The notes under the pieces are model-generated. The model was not told the DNA's origin, did no database searches, and was given only the letters and a program-made list of their open reading frames with translations. Position numbers and translations under genes: made by a program. A DNA stretch of 64,000 nt from assembly GCA_018223415.1 (NCBI GenBank), contig JAGTTQ010000001.1, positions 1,378,365-1,442,364 of the forward strand, written 5' to 3'. Positions 53,498-63,326 of the stretch are shown in pieces (position 1 is the first letter of the stretch; every line of letters begins with the position of its first letter). Source of the stretch: Eubacteriaceae bacterium Marseille-Q4139 (GTDB taxonomy: Bacteria; Bacillota; Clostridia; Lachnospirales; Lachnospiraceae).

Positions 53498-55304
53498 AGT
53501 CAGGCATTTCGGACAGCTTTTCGGGATTTTCCTCTGTTTTGTGGGACTCGGAATCTTCTTTTTGTTCCAGCGCCGCGGCATTTTCTATACGCCAGGGGAG
53601 AACCGCGCGCCGGGCGCCTTCGGCCCGCGGGAGTACACGGAAAAAGACGTGGATGAAGAACATACCTGCCTGGTGGTCTGCGATTCCAGTCAGCCTGAAA
53701 GCATGACGTTTATGGAAGAGTTCCGCCAGGTGCTTCTCGACATGCGGGTAAGCTATCAGGAGACAGACGCGGCAGACGGCCTCTCCCTGGAGCTTTCTTC
53801 TTATGAGACAGCCGTCTTCGCTCTCAGCGATTTGGAGTGCCTGCGGGATCATATCACAGAATTAAGCGGCTGGGTAAAGGGCGGCGGGCGCGCCATGTTC
53901 CCGATGTCCCTTCAGCGGACGCCCGTCATGGATCTCCTGTCCCAGCGGTTCGGGATTATGGAGATGGGCTATGAATATTCCCGGGTGGACTCCATCGCCC
54001 TTGCAGACGGCTTCATGGCCGGCGGCGACGGCGTCTATCCCATCGACGACGGCTACGAGTCGGCCCTGGGGCTCCGCGTCCGGGACGACTGCAAAATATA
54101 TGCGAGCGAAGGCACAACCGGCCTTCCGTTAATCTGGAGCGCAGATTTCGGGGACGGAAAGTTTGTCATGGTAAACATGGGCTTTTACGAAAAGGCCTAC
54201 CGCGGCTTTTACAGCTCCGCCTACACGCTTCTTGAGGACATCGCCGTCTACCCTGTCATCAACGGCTCTGTCTTTTATATTGATGATTTTCCCTCCCCTG
54301 TCCCCTCCGGGAACGGGGAATATGTCATGAGGGACTACGGCATGTCTATCGGGAATTTTTATTCCAGCGTATGGTGGCCCGATATGTTAAAAATCCAGGA
54401 TCAGTATGGGCTCCGCTATACAGGCCTGATTATTGAGACCTACGAAGATCACACGGGAATCGGGCTTCCGCGAAACGAGGACATAGCGGATTACGGATAT
54501 TTCGGCAACATGATTCTCGTAAAGGGCGGCGAGCTTGGAATCCATGGCTATAACCATCAGCCGCTCTGCCTCGACACGTTCCAATATGAAGAAGACCTGG
54601 GCTACAACGCCTGGGAAAGCCGGGAGGCCATGGTCTCCGCCCTCACGGAGGTTCTCTCCTTTTCAAAGGAACTGTATCCGGAGGAGGAATTCCATGTGTA
54701 CGTCCCGCCCTCCAACGTCCTTTCGCCGGAAGGGCGGCAGGTTCTCGGCAATGATTTCCCAAACATCACTTCCATTGCCAGTGTCTATCTTCCGGGAGAA
54801 TCCGCCTACGATCAGGAATTCGAGATTGCCCAGGACGGTATTGCAGAGACGCCGCGTATTATCTCCGGCTTCAATGTCGACGACTACATGCGGATTGCAG
54901 CCCTTTCCGAACTGAACCTGCATTTTGTCAATTCCCAGTTCGTCCATCCCGATGACCTTCTGGATGAAGACCGCGGCGCCGCGCTGGGATGGGAATATTT
55001 AAAAGGCCGCATGACAGCCTACTTTGACTGGCTTTACGGCAGTGTACCGTCCATCCGGCGCCTGACGGGAAGCCAGATGTCGGAAGCCGTCCGCCAGTAC
55101 TGCGCCCTGCGGCTCTGGAAGCTTCCGGAAGAGGAAACGCTCTACATCACAGCCGAGGGCGTCCGTGATGAGGCCTGGCTCATGATCCGTGTCAACGAAG
55201 GAAGCCTCGGCGAGGTCAAAGGCGGAGAACTGACACAGCTTACGGACAGCCTGTACCTTTTAAAGGTTACGGACCGGGACATCGAAATTATGCGAAACAG
55301 GTGA
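53487..55304 (+). CDS. DUF2194 protein, PelA-like polysaccharide deacetylase/hydrolase
   Basis: A 605-residue protein with an N-terminal membrane anchor (FGIFLCFVGLGIFFLF), a Rossmann-like domain, then a carbohydrate-esterase-like barrel. FYIDDFPSPVP supplies an Asp pair and GIHGYNHQP a His pair, the layout of NodB-type metal sites; FVHPDDLLDEDRG follows. In Pel systems PelA deacetylates (and may cleave) the polymer outside the membrane. The start is taken as TTG 53487, seven bases after GGAGGG, overlapping pelE by 11 bases; upstream ATGs lack a site. Confidence 0.78.
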   Translation: MDHKVRHFGQLFGIFLCFVGLGIFFLFQRRGIFYTPGENRAPGAFGPREYTEKDVDEEHTCLVVCDSSQPESMTFMEEFRQVLLDMRVSYQETDAADGLSLELSSYETAVFALSDLECLRDHITELSGWVKGGGRAMFPMSLQRTPVMDLLSQRFGIMEMGYEYSRVDSIALADGFMAGGDGVYPIDDGYESALGLRVRDDCKIYASEGTTGLPLIWSADFGDGKFVMVNMGFYEKAYRGFYSSAYTLLEDIAVYPVINGSVFYIDDFPSPVPSGNGEYVMRDYGMSIGNFYSSVWWPDMLKIQDQYGLRYTGLIIETYEDHTGIGLPRNEDIADYGYFGNMILVKGGELGIHGYNHQPLCLDTFQYEEDLGYNAWESREAMVSALTEVLSFSKELYPEEEFHVYVPPSNVLSPEGRQVLGNDFPNITSIASVYLPGESAYDQEFEIAQDGIAETPRIISGFNVDDYMRIAALSELNLHFVNSQFVHPDDLLDEDRGAALGWEYLKGRMTAYFDWLYGSVPSIRRLTGSQMSEAVRQYCALRLWKLPEEETLYITAEGVRDEAWLMIRVNEGSLGEVKGGELTQLTDSLYLLKVTDRDIEIMRNR

Positions 55305-55309
55305 TGCCA

Positions 55310-56761
55310 ATGAGAATCTGTCTTATTCTGGAGGGCTGCTACCCGTATGTGCACGGCGGCGTGTCCACCTGGATGCACCAGTATATCCAGGAGATGAAGG
55401 AACATGAATTTGTGCTCTGGGTCATAAGCGCCAGCTCTGACGACAGGGGAAAATTTGTATATGAACTGCCGCCGCAGGTGAAAGAGGTTCATGAGGTCTT
55501 TCTCGACCTGGAGCCGGGACAGGAAAACGGGAAAAAGCGGTTTCGGAACAAGCGCCTTTCCCTTTCTTCCGAGGAGCTTGCCGCCTTAAAGGAGCTCATA
55601 TTCGGCGGCGCGCCTGACTGGCCGCTCCTTTTTGACCTTTTCCGAAGCGGGCGCATCAGCCCGGAGGGATTTTTAATGAGCCAGGAGTTTCTGGACATTG
55701 TCCGCCGGTTCTGTCTCGAAAAGTACCCCTTTGTGTCCTTTGCCGATGCGTTCCACACCCTGCGCTCCATGTTCCTGCCGCTTCTGCGCCTTTTAAACAC
55801 GCCGATTCCGGAGGCCGACCTCTACCACGCCATCTGTACCGGCTACGGCGGGATCCTCGGCGTCATGGGAAGTGTCCAAAACGGCCGTCCCCTGATTCTC
55901 ACGGAACACGGGATTTATACGAGGGAGCGGGAGGAAGAAATCATCCGGGCCGCATGGGTTGTGCCCTCTTTTAAAAACCAGTGGATCCGCTTCTTTTACA
56001 TGCTTTCGGCTGCCGTCTACGCGAGAGCTTCCCGGGTTACGGGGCTTTTCACCAATGCGGTAAAGACGCAGGCGGCGCTCGGCGCAGACCCTGAAAAATG
56101 TCTCGCCATCCCCAACGGCGTGGATTTTGAGCGGTTTGCCGCCATCCCTTTAAAGGAACCGGACGGCTGGGTCGACATCGGCGCCGTCGTGCGCCTGGCG
56201 CCCATCAAGGACATAAAAACCATGATCTATGCCTTTTATGAGCTGACGCAGAACCTGCCTGAGAACACGCCTGACGTGAGGCTCCATATTTTAGGCGGCG
56301 TCGACGATGAAGAGTATGCGGAAGAATGCTACGGCCTCGCCGACCAGCTAAAGCTCAAAAACCTGATTTTTGCAGGGCGCGTCGACGTGGTTGAATACAT
56401 GAAAAAGCTGGATTTCACGATACTTACAAGCCTGTCCGAGGGCCAGCCCCTGTCTGTCCTGGAGTCCATGGCGGCCGGGCGTCCCTGCGTCACCACGGAC
56501 GTGGGCTGCTGCCGGGAGCTTTTGGAAGGCGGGCCTGGCGACGAGCTCGGCGAGGCCGGCATCTGCGTCCCGCCCATGCGGCGTGAGGATCTGGCCCATG
56601 CCATGGGGCGGATGGCAAGAAAAACCAATATGCGTCTCTTAATGGGGCGCGCAGGAAAGGAACGCGTCCGTCAGTATTACCGGAAGGAAACCATGATCCG
56701 TACATACCGGGCAGTCTACGAGGAGGTGATGCGCCAGTGGCAGGAATCGGGTTCGAGTTAA
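55310..56761 (+). CDS. pelF: Pel polysaccharide glycosyltransferase PelF
   Basis: A 483-residue GT4 glycosyltransferase with the PelF N-terminal signature MRICLILEGCYPYVHGGVS, the LTEHGIYTREREEEI segment and the C-terminal GT4 nucleotide-sugar site (ILTSLSEGQPLSVLESMAAGRPCV). PelF polymerises GalNAc-rich Pel in the cytoplasm. ATG 55310 was chosen over GTG 55301 since AGGTGATG then serves as binding site. Confidence 0.93.
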   Translation: MRICLILEGCYPYVHGGVSTWMHQYIQEMKEHEFVLWVISASSDDRGKFVYELPPQVKEVHEVFLDLEPGQENGKKRFRNKRLSLSSEELAALKELIFGGAPDWPLLFDLFRSGRISPEGFLMSQEFLDIVRRFCLEKYPFVSFADAFHTLRSMFLPLLRLLNTPIPEADLYHAICTGYGGILGVMGSVQNGRPLILTEHGIYTREREEEIIRAAWVVPSFKNQWIRFFYMLSAAVYARASRVTGLFTNAVKTQAALGADPEKCLAIPNGVDFERFAAIPLKEPDGWVDIGAVVRLAPIKDIKTMIYAFYELTQNLPENTPDVRLHILGGVDDEEYAEECYGLADQLKLKNLIFAGRVDVVEYMKKLDFTILTSLSEGQPLSVLESMAAGRPCVTTDVGCCRELLEGGPGDELGEAGICVPPMRREDLAHAMGRMARKTNMRLLMGRAGKERVRQYYRKETMIRTYRAVYEEVMRQWQESGSS

Positions 56762-58194
56762 AAAAGCTGTTTGGAAAGCGCGGCGTCGGCGCCATGATCC
56801 GCGCCTACGGCTATGCCGGGCTCATCACCACCGGCCCCATGATCCTCGGGATCCTGCTTCTTCTCGGGATTCTCATTCTGGCCGGCCGCGCCGGCCTGGA
56901 CGGGCACAGCCGCGACCTGCTTGTCGCCATGGTGACGTATGCGCTTTTGGCGTCTCTGACCGTCACAAGCCTCTGTTCCATGATCCTGACGCGCTTTATT
57001 TCCGACGCGCTGTTTGAGGGCGAACGCGGGGAGGTGCTCCCATCCTTTTTTGGGATCTGTGTGCTCCTGCTTCCCATCGGCGCCCTGCTTTATGGGGTAT
57101 TCCTGCTTTTTGCCGGGATCCCGTTCCATCTTATGATTTTAAGCTTTCTGCTTTTCTGCCAGATGATTGTCGTCTGGATGGCGATGAATTATCTGACCGC
57201 TGTGAAAAATTATAAGGGAATCCTGGCGGCTTTCGCCGTGTCGGCTGTGGCCGCGTTCCTCTTTGCCCTCCTGTTTTTAAAGCTCTGGGGGCCGTCTGTG
57301 GGCGTGTTCATGGCTGCCGTCTGCGCCGGCTACGGCATCATGCTGATCTGGTACGTCGGCCTTCTTGCGGAATATTTTCCTTTAAAAGGGAAATGGGGCA
57401 CATTCTATTTTCTCCGCTGGTTTGACAAGTTCGGGAGCCTTGGGCTGGTCGGTTTCTTTGTAAATCTCGGACTCTTTTCCCACCTGGTGATTGTCTGGGC
57501 AGGGCCGGCAGGGGAACAGATCCAGGGGCTTTTTTACGGCTGTCCCTCTCATGATGTGGCGGCGCTTTTTGCTTTTGTCGGGAGCCTCATAACCACCATC
57601 AACTTCGTCGTCTCCGTCGAAGTCAACTTTTATCCGGAATACCGGAATTTTTACGGCCTTCTGAACGAAAAGGGCTCCGTCTCGGAGATCGAGGAGGCCC
57701 AGGAGACTATGCTGGAGGTTTTGGATCGGGAGCTCTCCTATGCGGCCAGAAAGCAGCTTTATGCAACCATATTCATGGTATCCCTGGGCATTTTTCTCAT
57801 CGAGCTCCTGCCGCTCGGCTTCAACAGCCTCATGGAAGGCTATTTCCAGCTTTTAAGCGTCGGCTACGGCCTCTATGCCGTCGGGAACATGCTGCTTTTA
57901 ATTCTTTTATATTTTACCGATTATAAGGGAGCCCTGGCTGCCGCCCTTTGCTTCGGCACCGGCAGCACGGTTTTTACGGTCATCTCCCTCTTTTTTGACC
58001 CGGCCTACTACGGCATCGGGTTTTTGGCCGGAAGCGCCCTGTTTTTTGCGGTTGGATGGTTCCGGCTCCGCTATTACACCAAGAGCCTTTTTTATCATGT
58101 TCTGAGCCTCCAGCCGGTTCTGCCGGTGGAAAAGCGCGGATTTTTTACCCGGCTTTCCTGCCTTCTTGGAGGAGAAAGGAGAGAAACGGAATGA
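56737..58194 (+). CDS. pelG: Pel polysaccharide export membrane protein PelG
   Basis: A 485-residue polytopic membrane protein (about twelve helices) of the MATE/PST-like flippase group, starting with the PelG signature MAGIGFELKKLFGKRGVGA. It carries the Pel polymer across the membrane with PelD and PelE. The GTG start follows AGGAGGTGATGCGCCA within the end of pelF (25-base overlap). Confidence 0.93.
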   Translation: MAGIGFELKKLFGKRGVGAMIRAYGYAGLITTGPMILGILLLLGILILAGRAGLDGHSRDLLVAMVTYALLASLTVTSLCSMILTRFISDALFEGERGEVLPSFFGICVLLLPIGALLYGVFLLFAGIPFHLMILSFLLFCQMIVVWMAMNYLTAVKNYKGILAAFAVSAVAAFLFALLFLKLWGPSVGVFMAAVCAGYGIMLIWYVGLLAEYFPLKGKWGTFYFLRWFDKFGSLGLVGFFVNLGLFSHLVIVWAGPAGEQIQGLFYGCPSHDVAALFAFVGSLITTINFVVSVEVNFYPEYRNFYGLLNEKGSVSEIEEAQETMLEVLDRELSYAARKQLYATIFMVSLGIFLIELLPLGFNSLMEGYFQLLSVGYGLYAVGNMLLLILLYFTDYKGALAAALCFGTGSTVFTVISLFFDPAYYGIGFLAGSALFFAVGWFRLRYYTKSLFYHVLSLQPVLPVEKRGFFTRLSCLLGGERRETE

Positions 58195-59966
58195 AAAAAT
58201 ACAAATTTCTTCAGGGGATTGCGGCCGTCTTTTTGGCCTTAAGCCTTTCTGGCTGCGGCGGGATGGATACGGCTGAGACGGAAACGGAGGAGACAGCTTC
58301 CCAGGCTCCGGAGACTGCCGGAATTTCCATTGCGGAGACGCCTTCCATCAACGACATTGGCCTCCGGGATAAAAAACTTCTCTACGCCAATGACAATGAG
58401 GAGAGCGTCGTCACCATGTACCTGACCGTGCGCCGCGGCAACGAGGCCGAGGGGACAAACCATTCCTGGGAGGAAATCAACACCTACTCGGTCTATGATT
58501 ATACGGAGTGGGGCGTTGACCGCTACCAGGTGGAGGCGATTCTCCAGGTGGGCGACGAAACCGGCCCGCTTCCCGGGGAATTCGGATACGGGGAGACGGT
58601 GCCGAACGCGACGGTACAGATCCGCGGGCAGACGTCCAGCCGGTATTCCCAAAAGAACTATAAAGTCCGAATCAAGGACAACAAGGGCTACTGGAATGAC
58701 CAGCAGACCATCAATTTAAACAAGCACCAGCAGGATGGCCTGCGGTTTCGGAATAAGCTGGGTTTCGACCTTTTAAAAGGGCGGGAAGAGCTTATGAGCC
58801 TGCAAACCCAGTTTGTCCATCTCTATGTAAAGGATGAGACGTCCGGGGAAGAGGAATTTCACGACTACGGTCTTTACACGCAGGTGGAACAGCTAAACAA
58901 GCGCGGCATGAAAGCTCACGGACTGGATTCCAACGGTCATCTTTACAAGATCAATTTCTGCGAATTTTACCGCTATGGGGATGTGATTGTTCCGGTTGAC
59001 GACCCGCATTACAATCAGGCCGCCTTCGATGCAATCCTGGAATGCAAGGCTGATAACAACCATACCAAGCTGATCGAGCTTTTGGAGGCCGTCAACGACT
59101 ATACCATCTCGCCGGACGACCTGATCAACGAGTATCTGGACATGGAAAATATCACTTACTGGATGGCCTTCCATATCCTGACCGGGAACATTGATACGCA
59201 GAACAGGAATTTCTATATTTACAGCCCCTTAAACTCCCAGACCTGGTATATTCTCTCCTGGGATCTGGATGCAATGCTGAGTCAAAAAGAACATGAGCTC
59301 GGCGGAACAGCCCGCGATGGAAGCTGGGAGATAGGGATCAGCAACTACTGGGGCAACATGATGTTCCGCCGCTGCTTAAAATCAGAGCGCTTCCTGGAGG
59401 CTCTCGACGCTGCTATCGAGGATCTGAGGGGATATCTCTCCCCGGAGCGGATTGACTCTATGGCACGCCGGTACGAAGGCGTCGTGGAAAATTATCTCTG
59501 GGAGATGCCGGATGTGCAGCACGCGCCCCTGACGAGAGAGGAATATGAGCAGGTGATCTCCTCTCTCAGCTCCGAAATCGAAATAAACTATCAGCTCTAT
59601 CAGGAAAGCTTAAAAAGGCCGATGCCGTTTTATATTGATGTCCCGGAAGCCCGCGACGGCGCACTTCATTTTAACTGGGAAGCGGCCTACGACTTCGGCG
59701 GCGGGGACATCACCTACGAGGCCAAAATTTCTGCCAACTACACCATGGAAAACCCTCTGGCAGAGTATAGCGGCGTTTTCAACGAGTTCCAAGCGGAGCT
59801 TTTGCCGCCGGGCCAGTATTTCATCCAGGTGACGGCCATAAACGATGCTGGGTACCGCCAGAATGCCTTTGATTATTATGTAACGGAAAGTGCCAAGAAC
59901 TACGGCATCAAATGTTTCTACGTCCTGGAAGACGGCACTATCGAGGAAGATGTCTATGTGGAATAA
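58191..59966 (+). CDS. CotH-family lipoprotein
   Basis: A 591-residue lipoprotein (lipobox LSGC, Cys22) with the CotH kinase-like fold: IRGQTSSRYSQKNYKVRI, an acidic metal loop WDLDAMLSQ (the DxD-type Asp residues) and FHILTGNIDTQNRNFYIY. CotH proteins of spores phosphorylate Ser in partner proteins using ATP. An extracellular lipoprotein would lack ATP, so another phosphoryl donor or a purely structural role is possible. The ATG overlaps the pelG stop as ATGA. Confidence 0.82.
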   Translation: MKKYKFLQGIAAVFLALSLSGCGGMDTAETETEETASQAPETAGISIAETPSINDIGLRDKKLLYANDNEESVVTMYLTVRRGNEAEGTNHSWEEINTYSVYDYTEWGVDRYQVEAILQVGDETGPLPGEFGYGETVPNATVQIRGQTSSRYSQKNYKVRIKDNKGYWNDQQTINLNKHQQDGLRFRNKLGFDLLKGREELMSLQTQFVHLYVKDETSGEEEFHDYGLYTQVEQLNKRGMKAHGLDSNGHLYKINFCEFYRYGDVIVPVDDPHYNQAAFDAILECKADNNHTKLIELLEAVNDYTISPDDLINEYLDMENITYWMAFHILTGNIDTQNRNFYIYSPLNSQTWYILSWDLDAMLSQKEHELGGTARDGSWEIGISNYWGNMMFRRCLKSERFLEALDAAIEDLRGYLSPERIDSMARRYEGVVENYLWEMPDVQHAPLTREEYEQVISSLSSEIEINYQLYQESLKRPMPFYIDVPEARDGALHFNWEAAYDFGGGDITYEAKISANYTMENPLAEYSGVFNEFQAELLPPGQYFIQVTAINDAGYRQNAFDYYVTESAKNYGIKCFYVLEDGTIEEDVYVE

Positions 59967-60681
59967 GGAAAGGCCCGTTTACAGAAATGAGTGGAAATAC
60001 CTGATCAGTGAGCCGGAATACGCGGCGGTGCGGCTCAGGGCTTCAGAAATCCTGAAGCCCGATCCCAACGGCCGCGGCGGCAGCTACATGATCCGCAGCC
60101 TGTATTTCGACGACTACTGGGACAGTGCCCTGGAGGAAAAAGACATGGGCGTCTGCTTCCGGAAAAAGTACCGGATCCGGGTGTATAATTGCAGCGACAG
60201 CCGTATCCGGCTGGAAAGGAAGATGAAAGCCGGCAATTACATCCACAAGGATTCGGCGCCTTTAAGCCGGGAGGAGGCCGAAATGCTGATCCAGGGCGAC
60301 GGGGAATTCCTGCTTCACAGCAAATTTCCCCTCTGCCGCGAGTTCTATGTGGAACACATGTGCCATGTCATGCGGCCGAAGGTCATCGTGGATTATGAGC
60401 GCGACGCCTTCATTCTGGACGAGGGAACTGTGCGCGTGACCTTCGACCAGCATGTGCGGGCGGCCGTCCTGGCCACAGATCTTTTCGACAGCGAGCTGCC
60501 CTGCCTTGAGGTTTTAAAGCCGGGGACGCTGGTTATGGAGGTCAAATTCACGGAATTTCTGCCGCGCCTCGTGAGGGATCTGATCCCGCCGGGGGCCGCA
60601 GAGTTTACGGCTTTGTCAAAATACGTGCTTTGCCGCAGGAAAACCGAATATCTTAGCGGCATGGCATACTGGGAGGAATAG
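59956..60681 (+). CDS. VTC-domain polyphosphate polymerase-like protein
   Basis: A 241-residue VTC domain of the triphosphate-tunnel type. Alternating charged residues of the tunnel are visible: RNEWKYLI, SLYFDDYWDSALEEK, FRKKYRIRVYN, RLERKMKAGNY, VDYERDAF and VMEVKFTEFLP. Yeast Vtc4 makes polyphosphate from ATP in such a tunnel. Start ATG 59956 overlaps the cotH end by 11 bases. It lies next to the DUF4956 gene, a frequent partner. Confidence 0.85.
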   Translation: MWNKERPVYRNEWKYLISEPEYAAVRLRASEILKPDPNGRGGSYMIRSLYFDDYWDSALEEKDMGVCFRKKYRIRVYNCSDSRIRLERKMKAGNYIHKDSAPLSREEAEMLIQGDGEFLLHSKFPLCREFYVEHMCHVMRPKVIVDYERDAFILDEGTVRVTFDQHVRAAVLATDLFDSELPCLEVLKPGTLVMEVKFTEFLPRLVRDLIPPGAAEFTALSKYVLCRRKTEYLSGMAYWEE

Positions 60682-60691
60682 GGGAACAATT

Positions 60692-61363
60692 ATGAACATA
60701 AGAGATTTTATTAAGAATTCTGTTTTGGAGTCGGGCGCTTTTACACAGTACAACCTGGCGGAAACGGCCGTCGCCCTTTCGGCAGCACTCCTTTTGGGGT
60801 GTCTGATCTATCTTGTTTATCGGAAATTTTATCAGGGTGTCATCTATTCCCGGAGCTTTGCCGTGACTCTCGTGGGCATGACCGTACTCACCTGCATGGT
60901 GACGTTAGCCATCAGCACCAACATCGTAATTTCCCTCGGTATGGTGGGCGCCCTGTCCATCGTCCGCTACCGGACAGCCGTCAAGGATCCCATGGATCTC
61001 CTCTACCTGTTCTGGGCCATCACCACGGGCATCACGGCCGGGGCCGCCATGTACGCGCTGGCGCTGACGGCGGCTGCCATCATGATTATCATGCTCTGGC
61101 TGTTTTACACGAGAAAGCAGCGCGGCCGGATTTATGTGGCCGTCATCCGCTATGAGGGCGACAAGACCGGCGACGAGGTCATCCGCGCCATGGGAAAGAT
61201 GAAATACGTCATCAAGTCCAAAACCATGCGCGGAGAAAAAACAGAAATGGCGCTGGAGGTGTTCTGTAAGGACAGCAATCTGTTTTTCGCGGAGCAGATC
61301 CGGAACATTGACGGCGTTTCCGATGTCACCCTGATTCAGTATAACGGCGAATATCACGGATAA
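60692..61363 (+). CDS. DUF4956 membrane protein
   Basis: A 223-residue protein with four hydrophobic helices in the first 150 residues (including ISLGMVGALSIVRYRTAVKDPMDLLYLFWAITTGITAGA, the family core) and a soluble C-terminal ferredoxin-like part. DUF4956 genes sit beside VTC genes in many bacteria; the protein may pass polyphosphate or a product across the membrane. That role is inference. Confidence 0.82.
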   Translation: MNIRDFIKNSVLESGAFTQYNLAETAVALSAALLLGCLIYLVYRKFYQGVIYSRSFAVTLVGMTVLTCMVTLAISTNIVISLGMVGALSIVRYRTAVKDPMDLLYLFWAITTGITAGAAMYALALTAAAIMIIMLWLFYTRKQRGRIYVAVIRYEGDKTGDEVIRAMGKMKYVIKSKTMRGEKTEMALEVFCKDSNLFFAEQIRNIDGVSDVTLIQYNGEYHG

Positions 61364-61375
61364 GGAGCCATGCGA

Positions 61376-62704
61376 ATGAAAGGCATGAAAGGAACGATTT
61401 TGGGTCTTGGCGCCCTGGCCGCAGCGGCCATATCCACGGTGCTGCACCACGGAAAAACCACCGTCACCTATGAACCGCTCACCGGAGCCATCACAAATCC
61501 GCTGACCGGCTTTGCGGCCATGGCCGATTATCCGTCCCTGGCGGAAACCGCCTCCATGGTGTTCGTAAAAATCACCTGGGCAGAGCTGGAGCCGGAAGAA
61601 GGCGTGTTTGACTGGGCGGGGATTGAAGAACGCCTGCACCTCTCAGAATGGAGGGCAAAAGGAAAACATGCCGTACTCCGTTTTGTCTGCGATGACCCGG
61701 GGGATGAGGCGCATCTGGACATTCCCGCCTGGCTGGCAGAAAAGACAGGATGGGATGGCGTCCAATATGATATTTCCTATGGAAAGGGCTATGCGCCGAA
61801 TTACAACAATCCCGTATTTTTAGAGGCGCATGAAAAGGCCGCCGCGGCTCTCGGGGAGCGGTACGGCGGCGACGGCTTCGTAAGCTTTGTGCAGATGGGA
61901 AGTCTTGGGCACTGGGGCGAATGGCATGTGAAGTCGGGCGAAGGTCTTCCGCCCATGCCCCTTTCGGATACGCGGAAAGAGTATATCCGGCACTTTGCCG
62001 GCGCGTTCCCGGAGGCCAGGCTTTTGCTCCGCCGCCCCTTTTTGGAAGGGCTGGAATGGACGGCCGGTGTCTACAACGACATGGCCGGAGACCCCGACGC
62101 CACAGAGGAATGGCTTAACTGGCTGGAAAACGGCGGCGTCTACTCCCAGACCGGGGAACACTGCCTGACGGCCATTGATTCCTTCTGGCAGAAAGCGCCG
62201 GTCGGCGGCGAATTCACAAGCGGTATCCCCATGGAGGAGCTGCTGGACGAACGGCTGGAAGAAACGCTTTCGCTCCTTGCCCGCTCCCATGCGACCTTTT
62301 TAGGGCCGAAAATCCCGACGGAAAAAAGCAGCAGCGCTGACGCGGTTCTGGCTTCTTTGGGCTACCGGCTGGAAATCAGCAAAATGTCCATGGGACGTGC
62401 GCCCGGCGGAAAGACCCGCGTCGTCCTTACCTGGAAAAACAGCGGGAACGCGCCGTTTTACTGGGACTGGCCTGTCTATCTTTATGAGATGGATGCTGAC
62501 GGGACGGTGATTCGGAAGACGCCGGTGAACCTCTCGCTTTCGGCGCTTCTGGACGGGGAAACGGTCATGACGGAAACTCTGCTTTCTAAGAGGCCGGCCG
62601 TTCTCGGCGTAGGCATTGAAGATCCCATGACCGGCGAACCGGCTGTCCGGATTGCGTCTGAGATGGAGCAGATTGGGAAGATTTCGGTTTTGTATCGGAG
62701 ATAA
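61376..62704 (+). CDS. DUF4832 protein, glycosidase-like
   Basis: A 442-residue protein with an N-terminal membrane anchor or uncleaved signal (GTILGLGALAAAAISTVL), then a TIM-barrel-like region: ITWAELEPEEGVFDWAGIEERL is the pattern seen near the start of GH42-type barrels, and VQMGSLGHWGEWH follows. The C-terminal part (VVLTWKNSGNAPFYWDWPVYLYEMD) is the DUF4832 beta domain. Possibly an exopolysaccharide-trimming enzyme. Start ATG 61376 is preferred because AAGGAG is then eight bases away. Confidence 0.75.
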   Translation: MKGMKGTILGLGALAAAAISTVLHHGKTTVTYEPLTGAITNPLTGFAAMADYPSLAETASMVFVKITWAELEPEEGVFDWAGIEERLHLSEWRAKGKHAVLRFVCDDPGDEAHLDIPAWLAEKTGWDGVQYDISYGKGYAPNYNNPVFLEAHEKAAAALGERYGGDGFVSFVQMGSLGHWGEWHVKSGEGLPPMPLSDTRKEYIRHFAGAFPEARLLLRRPFLEGLEWTAGVYNDMAGDPDATEEWLNWLENGGVYSQTGEHCLTAIDSFWQKAPVGGEFTSGIPMEELLDERLEETLSLLARSHATFLGPKIPTEKSSSADAVLASLGYRLEISKMSMGRAPGGKTRVVLTWKNSGNAPFYWDWPVYLYEMDADGTVIRKTPVNLSLSALLDGETVMTETLLSKRPAVLGVGIEDPMTGEPAVRIASEMEQIGKISVLYRR

Positions 62705-62709
62705 AACGT

Positions 62710-62745
62710 ATGCCCTCCGGCTTACCTGCCGGAGGGCATTTTCTT
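62710..62745. terminator. Terminator between the pel operon and bioY
   Basis: Perfect 12-bp stem ATGCCCTCCGGC (62710-62721) / GCCGGAGGGCAT (62728-62739) followed by TTTCTTT on the plus strand; it probably also ends bioY transcripts. Confidence 0.85.
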
Positions 62746-63293
62746 TAAATTTCCATCGCCCGCGAAAGTCTGCGGCTTAAGGCGAGCGCCAGGCCGATCT
62801 TTATAAGATCCGGGATGATAAAGGGAATTACGCACCAGCCAAGGACTGTCATAAGCCCTACTGGCCCGGAAGCCCGCATGTACAGGAACATGTACCAGAC
62901 CGTGCCGAAGGCGTAGCAGGCTGCTAATCCCGCAACGGCCGAGGCTACAAATACCGGCGCGCTTTTTCCAAACAGCCGCTCTGCCGCCCACATGATCATG
63001 GCCGACAGGATAAAGCCCAAAAGATATCCGCCCGTCTGTCCCGCGAGGGCGCCGATCCCGCCGGAAAAGCCGGCAAATACGGGAAGTCCTGCGGCTCCCA
63101 GAAGAAGGTAGACTGCGATGGCAATCGTCCCCCGCTTCCCGCCCAGGGCGCCCACGGCGAAAAATACCCCGAAGGTCTGCATCGTAAACGGCACGGCCGT
63201 CGGGATGGAAATCCAGGAACAGACGGCCATAAGCGCCGCCATGATCCCGATATATGTAATGTCTCTTGTTTTCAATGTCGTTTTTGTATGCAT
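62745..63293 (-). CDS. bioY: Biotin transporter BioY
   Basis: A 182-residue membrane protein with six helices, the substrate-binding (S) subunit of an ECF-type biotin transporter. Family marks are ISIPTAVPFTMQTFGVFFAVGALGGKRG near residues 29-56 and GFSGGIGALAGQTGGYLLGF. No ECF ATPase genes are nearby, so it would use a shared energy-coupling module or work alone. Start ATG 63293 follows AAGGAG. A BirA-like operator overlaps its promoter. Confidence 0.93.
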   Translation of the reverse strand: MHTKTTLKTRDITYIGIMAALMAVCSWISIPTAVPFTMQTFGVFFAVGALGGKRGTIAIAVYLLLGAAGLPVFAGFSGGIGALAGQTGGYLLGFILSAMIMWAAERLFGKSAPVFVASAVAGLAACYAFGTVWYMFLYMRASGPVGLMTVLGWCVIPFIIPDLIKIGLALALSRRLSRAMEI

Positions 63294-63326
63294 TGCTTTG
63301 CATCTCCTTTGCCGCATTCTGCGGCT

